In this document: positions 34,778 to 45,058 of the stretch, piece after piece
Layout: the number at the start of each line of letters is the position of its first letter
Position numbering within the stretch: the stretch's first letter is position 1
NCBI RefSeq assembly: GCF_900128525.1
Contig: NZ_FQTQ01000126.1
Coordinates: 1 to 64,000 of the forward strand
DNA: 64,000 bases
DNA from: a methanotrophic endosymbiont of Bathymodiolus puteoserpentis (Logatchev)
GTDB lineage: Bacteria > Pseudomonadota > Gammaproteobacteria > Methylococcales > Methylomonadaceae
Direction of reading: 5' to 3'
Translations under genes and position numbers: made by a program
Notes under the pieces: generated by a model
Told to the model about the DNA's origin: nothing
Database searches by the model: none
What the model saw: the letters and a program-made list of their open reading frames with translations, nothing else

Positions 34778-36370
34778 CTACAACTCTCGGGTCGCACTAA
34801 ACTTAATATCCGGCCAACGCTCTTCCGTTAACTGCAAATTAACTCGGCTAGAAGCTAAATACACTAAATAGCCGCCCCCATCTTCCGCTAGGTTATCAAA
34901 TGCTTTTTTCTTGAATTCCTCAAATTTCGCTGCATTATCCGAGCTGACCCAACGTGCCGTATTAATGGCAACGGTATCATAAACACACTCAACATTATAT
35001 TCAGATTTTAAACGATAGGCAGTCACATCAAACTGCAAAACCCCCACTGCACCCAAAATAAGATCATTATTTTTTAAAGGCTTAAATAATTGCGTCGCGC
35101 CTTCTTCAGTTAATTGCACCAAACCTTTTTGCAAGGCTTTCCCACGCAATGGGTCCTTTAAGACCACACGACGGAACAATTCAGGCGCAAAATAAGGAAT
35201 GCCTGAATACTTTAAAACTTCACCTTCGGAAAACGTATCGCCGACCTGGATAGTACCATGATTATGTAAACCAATAATATCGCCCGAATAGGCTTCTTCT
35301 ATATTTTTACGGGTGGCGGCTTTAAAGGTAATCGCATTAGATACTTGGATTTTTTTACCAATACGCACATGGTTAATTTTCATACCTTTATCAAACTTAC
35401 CCGAGCAAACTCGCAAAAACGCAATTCTATCACGATGAGAAGGATCCATATTCGCTTGTACTTTAAAGACAAACCCAGAAAACGCCTCCTCCTTGGCACT
35501 GACAAAACGCTGATCCGCTTCACGCCCTTTAGGTGCTGGCGCATAATCAGCAAAAGCATCTAATAACTCTAAAATACCAAAATTATTTACAGCTGAACCA
35601 AAAAAGACAGGCGTTAAATTACCCGCCAAATATTCCTCTAAATTAAACTCGGTACTCGCTCCTTGAACCAGCTCAATCTCCTCACGCAATTCTTCAGCCT
35701 GATCACCTAAAACAGCATCTAAATCTGGGTTACGCAAACCTTTAATAGTCTCACCTTGCATGATTTTTCCACCATGCGTGGCGCTAAATAAATGCACCGT
35801 ATCTTCATATAAATGATAAACCCCTTTAAAGCGCTTACCCATGCCGATAGGCCAAGTAATCGGCGCGCATTCAATATTTAATACCGTCTCAACCTCATCC
35901 AGTAGCTCTATAGGCTCTTTCCCTTCCCTATCTAACTTGTTGATAAAAGTAATAATCGGCGTAGTACGTAGGCGACACACTTCCATTAATTTAATGGTGC
36001 GATTTTCCACCCCTTTCGCGACATCAATTACCATTAAAGCAGAATCAACGGCAGTTAAAGTACGATACGTATCTTCTGAGAAATCCTCATGCCCCGGTGT
36101 ATCTAATAAATTCATAATGCAACCTTTATGTTCAAACTGCATCACCGAGGTCGTCACCGAAATACCCCGTTCTTTTTCCATTTCCATCCAATCAGAAGTC
36201 GCATGCCGATCAGCTTTACGCCCCTTAACAGAACCCGCTTGCTGGATAGCTCCCCCAAATAATAATAATTTCTCAGTTAAGGTGGTTTTACCAGCATCTG
36301 GGTGAGAGATGATAGCAAAAGTCCTTCGCTTGTTGATTTCATTGAGAAAATTGCTGTCTGTCATACCCAT
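34778..36370 (-). CDS. prfC: Peptide chain release factor 3
   Basis: GTPase that removes RF1/RF2 from the ribosome after termination. The 530 residues have normal RF3 length: G1 [13 protein letters not shown] near the start, G2 [13 protein letters not shown]3 [17 protein letters not shown]4 NKLDREG, then domain II with [20 protein letters not shown] and the RF3-specific C-terminal domain. Two ATGs six bases apart (36370 and 36364) are possible; the first has an AGG four bases upstream, and the second gives the commoner start [10 protein letters not shown]. It stands alone. Confidence 0.96.
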   Translation of the reverse strand: MGMTDSNFLNEINKRRTFAIISHPDAGKTTLTEKLLLFGGAIQQAGSVKGRKADRHATSDWMEMEKERGISVTTSVMQFEHKGCIMNLLDTPGHEDFSEDTYRTLTAVDSALMVIDVAKGVENRTIKLMEVCRLRTTPIITFINKLDREGKEPIELLDEVETVLNIECAPITWPIGMGKRFKGVYHLYEDTVHLFSATHGGKIMQGETIKGLRNPDLDAVLGDQAEELREEIELVQGASTEFNLEEYLAGNLTPVFFGSAVNNFGILELLDAFADYAPAPKGREADQRFVSAKEEAFSGFVFKVQANMDPSHRDRIAFLRVCSGKFDKGMKINHVRIGKKIQVSNAITFKAATRKNIEEAYSGDIIGLHNHGTIQVGDTFSEGEVLKYSGIPYFAPELFRRVVLKDPLRGKALQKGLVQLTEEGATQLFKPLKNNDLILGAVGVLQFDVTAYRLKSEYNVECVYDTVAINTARWVSSDNAAKFEEFKKKAFDNLAEDGGGYLVYLASSRVNLQLTEERWPDIKFSATREL

Positions 36371-37407
36371 TAAGCCTGTGTTACACCTATTTTAAAAATA
36401 CAAATTTTCCATTTATGCAGAAAATTCGCGCTATTTACCTAAACGGTAACCTTATGCCCCGTCAATATCCAACTATGTTTAGAGAGGAGCAAAAGGTTCA
36501 CTATTCTATAGGAAGCCCACCTTTTTATCTAATAAACATACCACACCGCAAGCAGGGGAGGTATTTGGATCCATTACTTGAAACCAAAATTTTCATCGTA
36601 ATACTCTTTCGGGCACGCCCCTCAGCTTATGAAATACTTGAGCCCCCTATCGCTAAGTATTCATTCACATACGGTACAAATGAGATAAGTCCGTGTATAC
36701 CGTACTTTTACTTCACAACGCACAAAAACCACTTGATAGCCTCTCTCAAGTTTCCCCATAGAACCATACGTACAGATCCATACGCGATTGCTCGCATAAA
36801 ACATACTCAATTTGAAAGCCTACAAACAAGCGCAAAAAGTGACAGTTCGAAAAAAATAAATAAGAGAGTTACTGAATTAGTGCGTATAAAATCAAGGTCA
36901 GACAGATGCTTGAACGATAAAAAATAGAAAAAGGTACGGCAGATTTATTTCTAACGTTAGCTAAAGAGATTTTGAGGTATTATTAGTAATATTTTTGAAA
37001 AATAGATTTTTCATTCGCAACCATTCAGATCCTTCTTATAAAAAATAAACCTAAGAGGATTAAGCTATTTTTCAGCTCGTCATCCTATGCTTATAGCAGG
37101 AATCTACGTCTAACATGCCCCCAATAAAAGACTTCAGGAACAACGATATTTTTATATGAAATTTGGGGGAATGTGAGCGGTTACTTGCGTTCAGATACTA
37201 CCTACATAACCTTTTAACATTAAAATACCATGATTTTCAAGTCAGAATAGCCTAACATGACTGAGTTAGGTGAGGATATAAATCAAGGCTTTGTCTTATA
37301 TTTTTCCTTCACTCAAACTCCTTCTTCTGGAAAATTTTTTAGGCTTGTGTAGACCCTCACCCCCATAACAAGCCACCTCCCCTACCTATTTCACATACAT
37401 TACCAAA
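36371..37407. other. Kilobase without a convincing gene; holds diverged R1 repeat
   Basis: A 170-codon frame at 36415-36927 lacks a ribosome site and has no protein-like pattern; it crosses a decayed repeat. Between about 36610 and 36733, read on the minus strand, the sequence follows the R1 repeat at 1-127 (for example CCGTATGTGAATGAATA, then TCAAGTATTTCAT), with clear similarity but many changes. The second half (36930-37400) is AT-rich and I see nothing in it. Confidence 0.55.
36610..36733 (-). repeat. Dispersed repeat R1, copy 3 (diverged)
   Basis: Read on the minus strand it aligns end to end with bases 1-127: GTGGTTTTTGTGCG at its start, CCGTATGTGAATGAATAC in the middle, and CAAGTATTTCATAAGCTGAGG near its end. 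The similarity seems to extend a little upstream into the same context as copy 2. Identity by eye is moderate. Confidence 0.5.
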
Positions 37408-38328
37408 ATGTTCGAACAATTTCTGTTTGCCTTAAATGTGACAGCCCCTATTCTTACCCTGTTAATATTAGGCATTATTTTCCGGCGCACGGGTTTTATT
37501 GATGAACATTTCATTAATATTGCCAATAGCTTTGTATTTAATATTACCTTACCGTGCATGTTATTTTTTAGTTTAGCCACAACACCTTTAAGCCAGTCTG
37601 CTGACATACCGCTCTTCCTTTTTGGTGTTCTAATTACCTTAATAAGTGTAATTGTTTTTCAAACACTTAGTCGATTTTTAATCCAACAAGATAAACGCGG
37701 CGTTTTTGTACAAGGTGCTTTTCGTGGCAATTTAGGTATTATCGGCATTGCTTTAGCAGTCAATGCTTATGGATCAGAAATTTTAGCCACTGCAAGCTTA
37801 TATATGGCATTGATCGCGGTAATTGATAACCCTTTATCCGTTATTTTACTAATACCTAAAAGTAAATTCCCACTCAAGTCAATTATCAATAATCCAATTC
37901 TAATTGCTGTGCTATTCGGTTTAATTTGTTCTAGTATAAACCTAGAAATACCACAGTTCATTTATCAATCAGGGCATTACCTAGCCCAAATGACTTTGCC
38001 TCTTGCTTTAATTTGCATAGGCGGCAGCTTATATTGGAAAAATTTTCGTCATAACCGCAAAGAAGTCATTTGGGCAAGCCTCTGCAAACTTATACTGATG
38101 CCTTTAATCGGTACTAGCTTAGCCATTGCCCTAGAGTTTCGCGGCCAAGATTTAGGACTTATCTACCTCATGTTATCCGCCCCAACTGCTGTATCTAGCT
38201 ATGTGATGGCAAAAAAAATGAGTAACTATGGCACCATGGCGGCTGAAATCATTGCTCTTTCTACTGCAAGTAGCACGATCATTATTACGCTAGGCCTGAT
38301 TCTCCTAAAAACGACTGGATTAATTTAA
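37408..38328 (+). CDS. AEC-family permease (auxin efflux carrier / malonate-type)
   Basis: Inner-membrane secondary transporter of 306 residues with about ten hydrophobic segments. The family pattern is visible in both halves: FRRTGFIDEHFINIANSFVF with a following NITLPC motif near residue 45, and PTAVSSYVMAKKM in the last quarter. The substrate in bacteria is often a dicarboxylate or unknown. Its stop is one base from the next ATG, so it is co-transcribed with the DMT permease. Confidence 0.85.
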   Translation: MFEQFLFALNVTAPILTLLILGIIFRRTGFIDEHFINIANSFVFNITLPCMLFFSLATTPLSQSADIPLFLFGVLITLISVIVFQTLSRFLIQQDKRGVFVQGAFRGNLGIIGIALAVNAYGSEILATASLYMALIAVIDNPLSVILLIPKSKFPLKSIINNPILIAVLFGLICSSINLEIPQFIYQSGHYLAQMTLPLALICIGGSLYWKNFRHNRKEVIWASLCKLILMPLIGTSLAIALEFRGQDLGLIYLMLSAPTAVSSYVMAKKMSNYGTMAAEIIALSTASSTIIITLGLILLKTTGLI

Positions 38329-38329
38329 T

Positions 38330-39208
38330 ATGCGTATCGCTTTGGCTTTTATTTTTATAGTTTTACTTTGGTCTACAACACCACTGGCTATTAAATGGAG
38401 TGCCGAAGGTTCAAGCTTTATTTTTGGTGTCGCTGCGCGCATGGTAATTGGCCTAATTTGCATCTTGTTTATGCTTTTATTAAGCCGCCAGCCACTACCT
38501 TGGCATAGTAAAGCGCGGCAAACTTATTTTGCTATCGCAGTACAGGTCTATGGCGCCATGATGGCGGTTTACTGGGGTGCGCAATTTATTCCTTCAGGCT
38601 GGGTATCGGTTATTTTCGGTCTGTCGCCTTTTATTACGGCGCTATTAACCGCACTCTGGCTTGAAGAACGTAGCTTAACCTGGGATAAATTACTCGCTTA
38701 CCTTTTGGGGGTCGGAGGGCTTGCACTGATTTTTAGCACGGCAATACAAATGAGTTTTCAGTCAGTCTTGGGAATTTTAAGTGTCCTACTCGCGGTATTT
38801 TTACAAGCACTCAGCGCTGTTTGGGTTAAGCGCTTGCAAGCAAAATTACCCGCATTGACTCAAGTTACTGGCGGACTTATTTTTGCCACACCGTTATACC
38901 TATTAACTTGGTGGATTATTGATGGCGTAATCCCAACAACATTACCCGCACATAGTTTGTTATCTATTTTGTATTTAGGAATAATAGCAACACCGATTGG
39001 CTTTGCCCTGTATTACTATGTTTTGACTCATTTGGCAGCAACACACGTGGCGTTAATTACCTTGGTATCCCCAGTATTCGCTTTATTTTTGGGCTATTAT
39101 TTGAACGAGGAAATGTTGACTATAAAAATTATCGCTGGCACGGGGTTGATTTTATGCGCTTTATTGATCCACAGCTTTGTGGGTAGATATTATAGAAAAG
39201 CGGGCTGA
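38330..39208 (+). CDS. DMT-superfamily permease (EamA domain)
   Basis: 292-residue inner-membrane transporter with ten predicted helices arranged as two EamA repeats. Visible family features are LLWSTTPLAIKWS at the start, GAQFIPSGWVSVIFGLSPFITALLT in the first repeat with the following WLEERSL, and LTLVSPVFALFLGYYLNEE in the second. Typical substrates are metabolites or drugs, and direction is usually efflux; nothing here narrows it. It converges on the glycosyltransferase gene; a small hairpin GCGGGCTGAAGTCCGC at about 39198-39213 overlaps its stop and could serve both as terminator. Confidence 0.87.
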   Translation: MRIALAFIFIVLLWSTTPLAIKWSAEGSSFIFGVAARMVIGLICILFMLLLSRQPLPWHSKARQTYFAIAVQVYGAMMAVYWGAQFIPSGWVSVIFGLSPFITALLTALWLEERSLTWDKLLAYLLGVGGLALIFSTAIQMSFQSVLGILSVLLAVFLQALSAVWVKRLQAKLPALTQVTGGLIFATPLYLLTWWIIDGVIPTTLPAHSLLSILYLGIIATPIGFALYYYVLTHLAATHVALITLVSPVFALFLGYYLNEEMLTIKIIAGTGLILCALLIHSFVGRYYRKAG

Positions 39209-39227
39209 AGTCCGCCCTATTGCGGTA

Positions 39228-40352
39228 TTATTGCTGCTTTTTATTAGCCACAACCTCCTCATAAAAATCTCTGGCTTGTTGTGCGCAAGCATCAAAAGCA
39301 TAAACATTCGCCTTCTCCAAATATGGAATCTTTGCAGCCTTCAACTCTGCTTCATGTTCAATCCAATAATCCATTTTCTCAATCAAACTCTCTAAATTAC
39401 CAGCAGAAAATAAAAATTGCTCATTTAAAGCAAACTGTGCTGAAGCACTCTGCTCAGAATCACTAATTAGAGCCGGTAAACCACAGCCAATAGCCTCTAA
39501 AACAGCCATCCCTTCTAGCTCTATATCAGAAGCATGAATAAATAAATCAGCAGTATTAAACAAAGTAATCAATTTTTCTTGGCTAACATATTCAAAAAAA
39601 GCGGGATTAGGTAGTGAATTACCTAAATCAATCAATTCTTCGCGTAGCGCGCCTTGCCCGGTTACGACCAACTGAATTTTATCTTTAAATTTTGACTGTT
39701 TAATAGCTTGCATTACTAAAGCATGGCGCTTTTCAGTCGCTAAACGCCCCACCATTAAAATAACAAATCGACCTTCAAACTCTTGCTCTTTGACACAGTG
39801 TTTAGGCTTAAATTGTTCAGGTAAACCATTCGATACGACTTCTACTGGCGTTTGAATAGCATATTTTTCCAGCATTTCTTTACCAAAAGCGCTAGGAGAT
39901 AAAACTAAATCCGCTTTATTGTAAAAAGTACGTATAAAAAATCGATATAAAAAAGCATTAAGCCAAGCAAAATCTAAACCAATATTCCACATTAAGTTTT
40001 CTGGTTGAACATGAAAGCCAAAGACAACCGGTTTATGCATTTTTCTAGCAATTTTTAAAGCCTGATAGCCCAGAAAAAAAGGAAATTGAATATGCACTAG
40101 GTCTGCATCTTTAATTGCTTCTGTTAATACTTTTTTATTTGGCCAAGCAAATAAAAAGTCCATTTCTTGCATTTGTTTTTTAGCAAAAGGCAAATAAAAA
40201 GCAGGAAAAATAATTTTATTTTCTTCCGCTTTACCTGTACTAATAACAGTTAAGTCATCTGACTTTTTGAAGTAATCAATAAAACGTCGCGTTGATACAA
40301 CACCTCCTGATTTTTCCCCATCAACATTATCTGCAACAAAAACAATTTTCAA
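39228..40352 (-). CDS. GT4-family glycosyltransferase
   Basis: A 374-residue GT-B retaining glycosyltransferase. The N-terminal acceptor domain starts MKIVFVADNVDGEKSGGVVS and contains HIQFPFFLGYQALK; the C-terminal donor domain has VVSNGL, ILMVGRLATEKRH and the EX7E motif in ELEGMAVLEAIGCGLP. The closest general type is the group that transfers sugars to membrane lipids or cell-surface glycans from UDP- or GDP-sugars. No transmembrane helix. It is monocistronic, so no pathway can be assigned from context. Confidence 0.85.
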   Translation of the reverse strand: MKIVFVADNVDGEKSGGVVSTRRFIDYFKKSDDLTVISTGKAEENKIIFPAFYLPFAKKQMQEMDFLFAWPNKKVLTEAIKDADLVHIQFPFFLGYQALKIARKMHKPVVFGFHVQPENLMWNIGLDFAWLNAFLYRFFIRTFYNKADLVLSPSAFGKEMLEKYAIQTPVEVVSNGLPEQFKPKHCVKEQEFEGRFVILMVGRLATEKRHALVMQAIKQSKFKDKIQLVVTGQGALREELIDLGNSLPNPAFFEYVSQEKLITLFNTADLFIHASDIELEGMAVLEAIGCGLPALISDSEQSASAQFALNEQFLFSAGNLESLIEKMDYWIEHEAELKAAKIPYLEKANVYAFDACAQQARDFYEEVVANKKQQ

Positions 40353-40501
40353 TTTACTAAGATCTCTTGGATAAAAACAGGAAAGGTTTATAAAAAACCG
40401 ACCACCTAAAACGCAACTATTGACAAAAACTCAGTAGCTAGAAATCCGCAGTCGTAACCGCGTGAAGTATGGGAGCAATACTCCCCTTAATAGGAGATTT
40501 T

Positions 40502-41134
40502 TTATGAAAGATTAGCCAAGGCAACTCTAGCCTTCTCTTGTTCCTTTATTCTTATTTTAGACTTCCTGTCTTTAGGATTTACCCTTATATTAAGCGCTTT
40601 ATTTAAAAAGCTAACGGCTTGTTCTTTTTTGCCTTGCTCTAATAAAAACTCGCCGTAATAGTAGTTACTACCAATGCCTTCAGGATCGACTTCTAAAGCT
40701 TTTAATAAGTACGCCTCGGCCTCATCGTTATCACCAAAAGCAATTGGCCAGCTAGGCACTTTATAATAGAGAACACCTAAAGTAACGAGAGCAGAACCTT
40801 TACTCGCTGCTGGATTAATTCCTATCGCTTTTTGCAACAAGCTCTTGGCTTCTTTAACTAAGCCTAAGGCAACAAAGCTCGATGCATCTTCAGCCATAGT
40901 TAATAGAATGGCTGATTTCAAAATAAGCGGCTCAGCTTGACTAGGAAATTCAGTAACAACTTCAGTAATATCATTCACTAACTGTAAAAATATATTTTTA
41001 CGCTCAGGCACTGCTTCTATTTCACGTGTGTCAGCCCAGCTTCCTTCAATCTCAGAAACACGCTCATCCATCGCACCTGAAAAGGCACTTTGGGTGAAAA
41101 GTAGCAAAAAAACAACAAAAATTAATTTTTTCAT
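40502..41134 (-). CDS. Exported TPR-repeat protein
   Basis: I choose the ATG at 41134 (MKKLIFVVFLLLFTQSAFSG), which gives a clear signal peptide cleaved after about residue 18; the frame opens earlier at 41170. The mature protein of about 190 residues is helical with tetratricopeptide-like units: PLILKSAILLTMAEDASSFV, AKSLLQKAIGINPAAS and AEAYLLKALEVDPEGIGSNY with YYGEFLLEQGKKEQAVSFLN. Probably a periplasmic scaffold. It diverges from the sterol cyclase gene across a 256-base region. Confidence 0.75.
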   Translation of the reverse strand: MKKLIFVVFLLLFTQSAFSGAMDERVSEIEGSWADTREIEAVPERKNIFLQLVNDITEVVTEFPSQAEPLILKSAILLTMAEDASSFVALGLVKEAKSLLQKAIGINPAASKGSALVTLGVLYYKVPSWPIAFGDNDEAEAYLLKALEVDPEGIGSNYYYGEFLLEQGKKEQAVSFLNKALNIRVNPKDRKSKIRIKEQEKARVALANLS

Positions 41135-41283
41135 GTGTAAAAGTATAGTATTGAGTAGTTTACAATTCAAGTCTTATCCATTTATTTAATAGAATAAACA
41201 CGAGCTGTAGTTTATAACCAACTGATTAAAAATAAAAAAAATATATATACCACAATTAATTAAATGTTTTGTGTGCGTTCTAT

Positions 41284-41312
41284 ATAACATTCTGTTCTAT
41301 ATGTTGTATAAT
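41284..41312 (+). promoter_or_regulatory. Possible promoter of the sterol operon
   Basis: A perfect TATAAT at 41307-41312 lies 79 bases before the osc ATG. The -35 region at the right distance (ATAACA at 41284-41289) is a poor match. This is suggestive only. Confidence 0.3.
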
Positions 41313-41390
41313 TGCAACTCGCTCCCTAACTACATAATGTTGCATTAATACACTACAGCTCTTTCTCAAAGGCTATCCGGATAACACTTT

Positions 41391-43625
41391 ATGTCACAAA
41401 AAAATTCAAGCTGGAATAATTGGCAACTATTAACCGAAAAAGGCCGCCAAATATGGGCCTACAAGCCTGCATCTCAAGATATTAATGCGCATCTACACAA
41501 TGCAAATAACTTTTCCGAGCAAGAATTACAAGCCTTTGCTAAAGATTTTTCCTTTGATCGCCAGATTAACCCTTCAGCCAGCGACAAAGTTTTTAGACAG
41601 CAATATCAAAAAAATAATGCCCCTGCTTATTCAGGCACTAGACCCAAAGCAGAAAGCGCAGAAGAACAAAAACTCATCGATAGCCTTATCAATGGCATGC
41701 ATTATTTCAGCCGACTACAAAGCGATGAAGGTCATTGGCCTGGTGATTATGGCGGCCCACTCTTTTTATTGCCCGGCTTATTAATCGCAGCTTATCTGAC
41801 TGACACTCCCTTTCCTAAACCCCATCAAGAAATGATGAAGGTTTATCTATTTAACCACCAACACACTAATGGCGGCTGGGGGATGCATATTGAGGGTCAA
41901 CCGACAATGTTTGGTACGGTGATGCAGTATGTTTCGCTACGCCTATTAGGCACCCCTCAAGAGGACTCAAGGTTACAAAAAGCACAAACTTGGATTAAAG
42001 AAAATGGTGGCGCAACCGGCATTCCATCTTGGGGGAAATTCTACCTATCCATCTTGAACTTATATAGCTGGGATGGCTTTAACAGCTTGTTTCCTGAAAT
42101 GTGGCTATTCCCTAAATGGTTGCCAGTACACCCCTCTCGCTACTGGTGCCATAGCCGTATGGTCTATTTACCGATGGCTTACTGCTATGCGCAGCGCATA
42201 CAAGTGCCTGAAAATGATTTAATCTTATCTTTGCGTAAAGAAATCTATAATGAAGATTTTGCGAGCATCGATTGGCCCAAACAAAGAAATCAAGTCTGCG
42301 CAAAAGATTGCTATACTACCCAGTCGCCTGTTTTAAAATGGATGAATGCTTTCACCAATGGCTATGAAAAAATCAGACCACAATGGCTAAGAAATAAAGC
42401 AAATAATTATCTTCTAAAATATATCAATGCGGAAGATGCACAAACCGAATATCTTGATATCGGCCCAGTTAATAAAGCGATTAACTCCATGTGCATCTGG
42501 CACGCCTACGGTAAAGAGTCCGAACCTTTCAAAAAACATGTCGCACGCTGGTATGATTATTTATGGGTTGCTGAAGACGGCATGAAAATGAGCGGTTATA
42601 ATGGTTCACAATTATGGGATGTCGCTTTCGCTACACGTGCCATGTTAGAGAGTGATATAGGTAAACTATTCCCTAAAACACTAGAAAAAAGTTATCACTT
42701 TATTAATGACATGCAAATTTTGGCCGAGCATGAAACGCATGAAGAATTTTTCCGCCACCCAATGATTGGCAGTTGGCCATTCTCTACTGCCGAGCAAGGC
42801 TGGCCGGTTGCGGATTGTACCTCAGAGGGTTTAAGCGCTACACTAGCGATTCATAAAACAGGCTTATTCAAACAAAATATTAGCGACCAGCGCATAAAGC
42901 AAGCTGTTGATATTATTCTGTCTTATCAAAATAAAAATGGTGGCTGGCCAACTTATGAGCTGAGTCGCGCCCCTAGCTGGCTAGAAAAACTCAATCCATC
43001 TGAAGTTTTCGCAGATATTATGATTGATTATTCTTGGACAGAATGTAGCGCTGCCTGCGTCGTTGCTTTATTAGAAATTTTAGAGCTTTACCCTGACTAT
43101 AAACGCAATGAAATTGAGCAAGCTATTACTGATGGCTTAAAATTTATCGTCAAACAACAAAAACTGGATGGCTCTTGGTATGGCGGCTGGGCAGTATGTT
43201 TTACTTATGCTACCTGGTTTGGTATAGAAGCTTTAGTTCAAGGGAAAGATTATATTGATGCACAACTAAGAACAAATTGCATAAATAAAGCCTGTGATTT
43301 TTTGCTAAATAAGCAAATGACCGATGGTGGCTGGGGCGAAACTTATGAATCCTGCGCTAAAATGGTTTACTCCCAAGCCGAAACATCTCAAGTGGTTAAC
43401 ACCGCATGGGCATTACTTGCCCTACAAGCAGCAAAATCACCAGAAAAAACGGCGCTTCAGCGCGGCATAAATTTACTATTAGATCGGCAATTAGAGAATG
43501 GCGATTGGGCACAAGAAAATATTTCCGGTGTTTTCAACTATAATTGTATGATTACTTATAGCGCTTACCGCAATATCTTTCCTATTTGGGCATTAAATCG
43601 TTTTTATCAACACAAACACTATTAA
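41391..43625 (+). CDS. osc: Oxidosqualene cyclase (lanosterol/cycloartenol synthase type)
   Basis: Cyclises 2,3-oxidosqualene to a protosterol; a peripheral membrane enzyme. The 744 residues match sterol cyclases rather than the roughly 650-residue hopene cyclases. The catalytic motif is DCTSE (Asp475), the sterol-cyclase form, instead of the hopene cyclase DxDD. QW-type repeats are seen at HWPGDYGG (115-122), NGGWGMH, NGGWPTYE, DGSWYGGW and DGGWGE. Product-determining positions, aligned by motif to plant and animal enzymes, read Tyr403 in SGYNGSQLWD (as in cycloartenol synthase), Gln469 and Val473 (Val as in lanosterol synthase). It is followed 55 bases later by squalene monooxygenase. Product is not settled by sequence. 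Confidence 0.93.
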   Translation: MSQKNSSWNNWQLLTEKGRQIWAYKPASQDINAHLHNANNFSEQELQAFAKDFSFDRQINPSASDKVFRQQYQKNNAPAYSGTRPKAESAEEQKLIDSLINGMHYFSRLQSDEGHWPGDYGGPLFLLPGLLIAAYLTDTPFPKPHQEMMKVYLFNHQHTNGGWGMHIEGQPTMFGTVMQYVSLRLLGTPQEDSRLQKAQTWIKENGGATGIPSWGKFYLSILNLYSWDGFNSLFPEMWLFPKWLPVHPSRYWCHSRMVYLPMAYCYAQRIQVPENDLILSLRKEIYNEDFASIDWPKQRNQVCAKDCYTTQSPVLKWMNAFTNGYEKIRPQWLRNKANNYLLKYINAEDAQTEYLDIGPVNKAINSMCIWHAYGKESEPFKKHVARWYDYLWVAEDGMKMSGYNGSQLWDVAFATRAMLESDIGKLFPKTLEKSYHFINDMQILAEHETHEEFFRHPMIGSWPFSTAEQGWPVADCTSEGLSATLAIHKTGLFKQNISDQRIKQAVDIILSYQNKNGGWPTYELSRAPSWLEKLNPSEVFADIMIDYSWTECSAACVVALLEILELYPDYKRNEIEQAITDGLKFIVKQQKLDGSWYGGWAVCFTYATWFGIEALVQGKDYIDAQLRTNCINKACDFLLNKQMTDGGWGETYESCAKMVYSQAETSQVVNTAWALLALQAAKSPEKTALQRGINLLLDRQLENGDWAQENISGVFNYNCMITYSAYRNIFPIWALNRFYQHKHY

Positions 43626-43680
43626 AGATTAGTTATTCATATTAAAATTAATCAGTTAACGTCTATTACAAAGAACACTT

Positions 43681-45057
43681 ATGCACACAACTTCTGAACA
43701 TAATGATTTATTTGACATTTGCATAGTAGGTGCAGGAATGGCTGGTGCCACAATTGCAACATACCTTGCCCCCAGAGGCATCAAAATTGCACTTATCGAT
43801 AGAGATTATGCAGAAAAAAGGCGTATCGTAGGTGAACTATTACAACCTGGCGCAGTACAAACCTTAAAAAAAATGGGCTTAGAGCATTTGCTTGAAGGCT
43901 TTGATGCACAACCCATTTATGGTTACGCTCTATTCAATAAAGACAGTGAATTTTCTATTGAATACAACCAAGACAAATCAACAAATTATCGTGGTGTTGG
44001 TCTACATAACGGCCGCTTTTTACAAAAAATTCGTGAAGATGCACTCAAACAACCAAGCATCACACAAATCCATGGCACCGTCTCAGAGCTTATTGAAGAT
44101 GAAAACCATGTCGTTACAGGCGTTAAATATAAAGAAAAACACACTCGTGAACTTAAGACTGTCAATGCCAAACTAACGATCACCAGTGATGGTTTCTTTT
44201 CTAGCTTTCGTAAAGACTTAACTAACAATGTAAAAACTGTTACTTCCTTTTTTGTAGGTATTATTTTAAAAGGCTGTGAACTTCCTTATCCACATCATGG
44301 CCATGTATTTTTATCCGCACCTACCCCCTTTATCTGTTACCCAATATCTAGCACGGAATCACGCCTGCTGATTGATTTTCCGGGTGATCAAGCGCCTAAA
44401 AAAGAAACTGTAAAACACCATATTGAAAATAACGTCATTCCATTCTTACCTAAAGAGTTTAGGCACTGCCTAGATCAGGCACTACGTGAAAATGACTATA
44501 AAATCATGCCTAACCATTATATGCCGGCTAAACCTGTCTTAAAAGAGGGAGTCGTGTTATTAGGTGATGCCTTAAATATGCGCCACCCCATCACCGGCGG
44601 CGGTTTAACAGCGGTATTTAATGATGTATACTTACTTAGCACACACTTACTGGCAATGCCTGATTTTAACGATACTAAACTCATCCACGAAAAAGTTAAT
44701 TTATACTATAACGACCGTTACCACGCCAATACCAACGTCAATATTATGGCTAACGCTTTATATGGTGTTATGTCTAATGACCTACTTAAACAAAGTGTAT
44801 TTGAATATTTGCGTAAAGGCGGAGATAATTCTGGCGGCCCTATCAGCTTATTAGCTGGGCTTAACAGAAATCCAACCATTTTAATCAAGCATTTTTTCAG
44901 TGTTGCATTACTCTGCCTTAGGAACCTTTTTAAAGCTCACAAAATGAGCCTTACCAATGCTTTTTACGTTATCAAAGATGCCTTCTGTATTATCGCCCCC
45001 TTAGCCATCAACGAACTACGACCAAGTTCATTTTTAAAAAAGAATATTCATAACTAA
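43681..45057 (+). CDS. sqmo: Squalene monooxygenase (squalene epoxidase)
   Basis: FAD-dependent enzyme that uses oxygen and NADPH to convert squalene to 2,3-oxidosqualene, the substrate of the adjacent cyclase; membrane-associated. The 458 residues have the dinucleotide motif GAGMAGATIA at 17-26, the squalene-epoxidase segment RRIVGELLQPGAVQTLKKMG (48-66) and the flavin motif GDALNMRHPITGGGLTAVFND near residue 295, the last nearly diagnostic. Hydrophobic C-terminal segments (FFSVALLCLRNLF; DAFCIIAPLAI) probably bind the membrane as in eukaryotic enzymes. The stop is one base from the apt ATG. Confidence 0.93.
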   Translation: MHTTSEHNDLFDICIVGAGMAGATIATYLAPRGIKIALIDRDYAEKRRIVGELLQPGAVQTLKKMGLEHLLEGFDAQPIYGYALFNKDSEFSIEYNQDKSTNYRGVGLHNGRFLQKIREDALKQPSITQIHGTVSELIEDENHVVTGVKYKEKHTRELKTVNAKLTITSDGFFSSFRKDLTNNVKTVTSFFVGIILKGCELPYPHHGHVFLSAPTPFICYPISSTESRLLIDFPGDQAPKKETVKHHIENNVIPFLPKEFRHCLDQALRENDYKIMPNHYMPAKPVLKEGVVLLGDALNMRHPITGGGLTAVFNDVYLLSTHLLAMPDFNDTKLIHEKVNLYYNDRYHANTNVNIMANALYGVMSNDLLKQSVFEYLRKGGDNSGGPISLLAGLNRNPTILIKHFFSVALLCLRNLFKAHKMSLTNAFYVIKDAFCIIAPLAINELRPSSFLKKNIHN

Positions 45058-45058
45058 G

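Noticed and set aside
36415-36927. 170-codon open frame on the plus strand
   Set aside because: No ribosome site, no protein-like pattern, and it runs through a decayed R1 repeat on the opposite strand.
41391-43625. Squalene-hopene cyclase
   Set aside because: The length and the DCTSE motif fit oxidosqualene cyclases, and an epoxidase gene follows; hopene cyclases have a DxDD motif.
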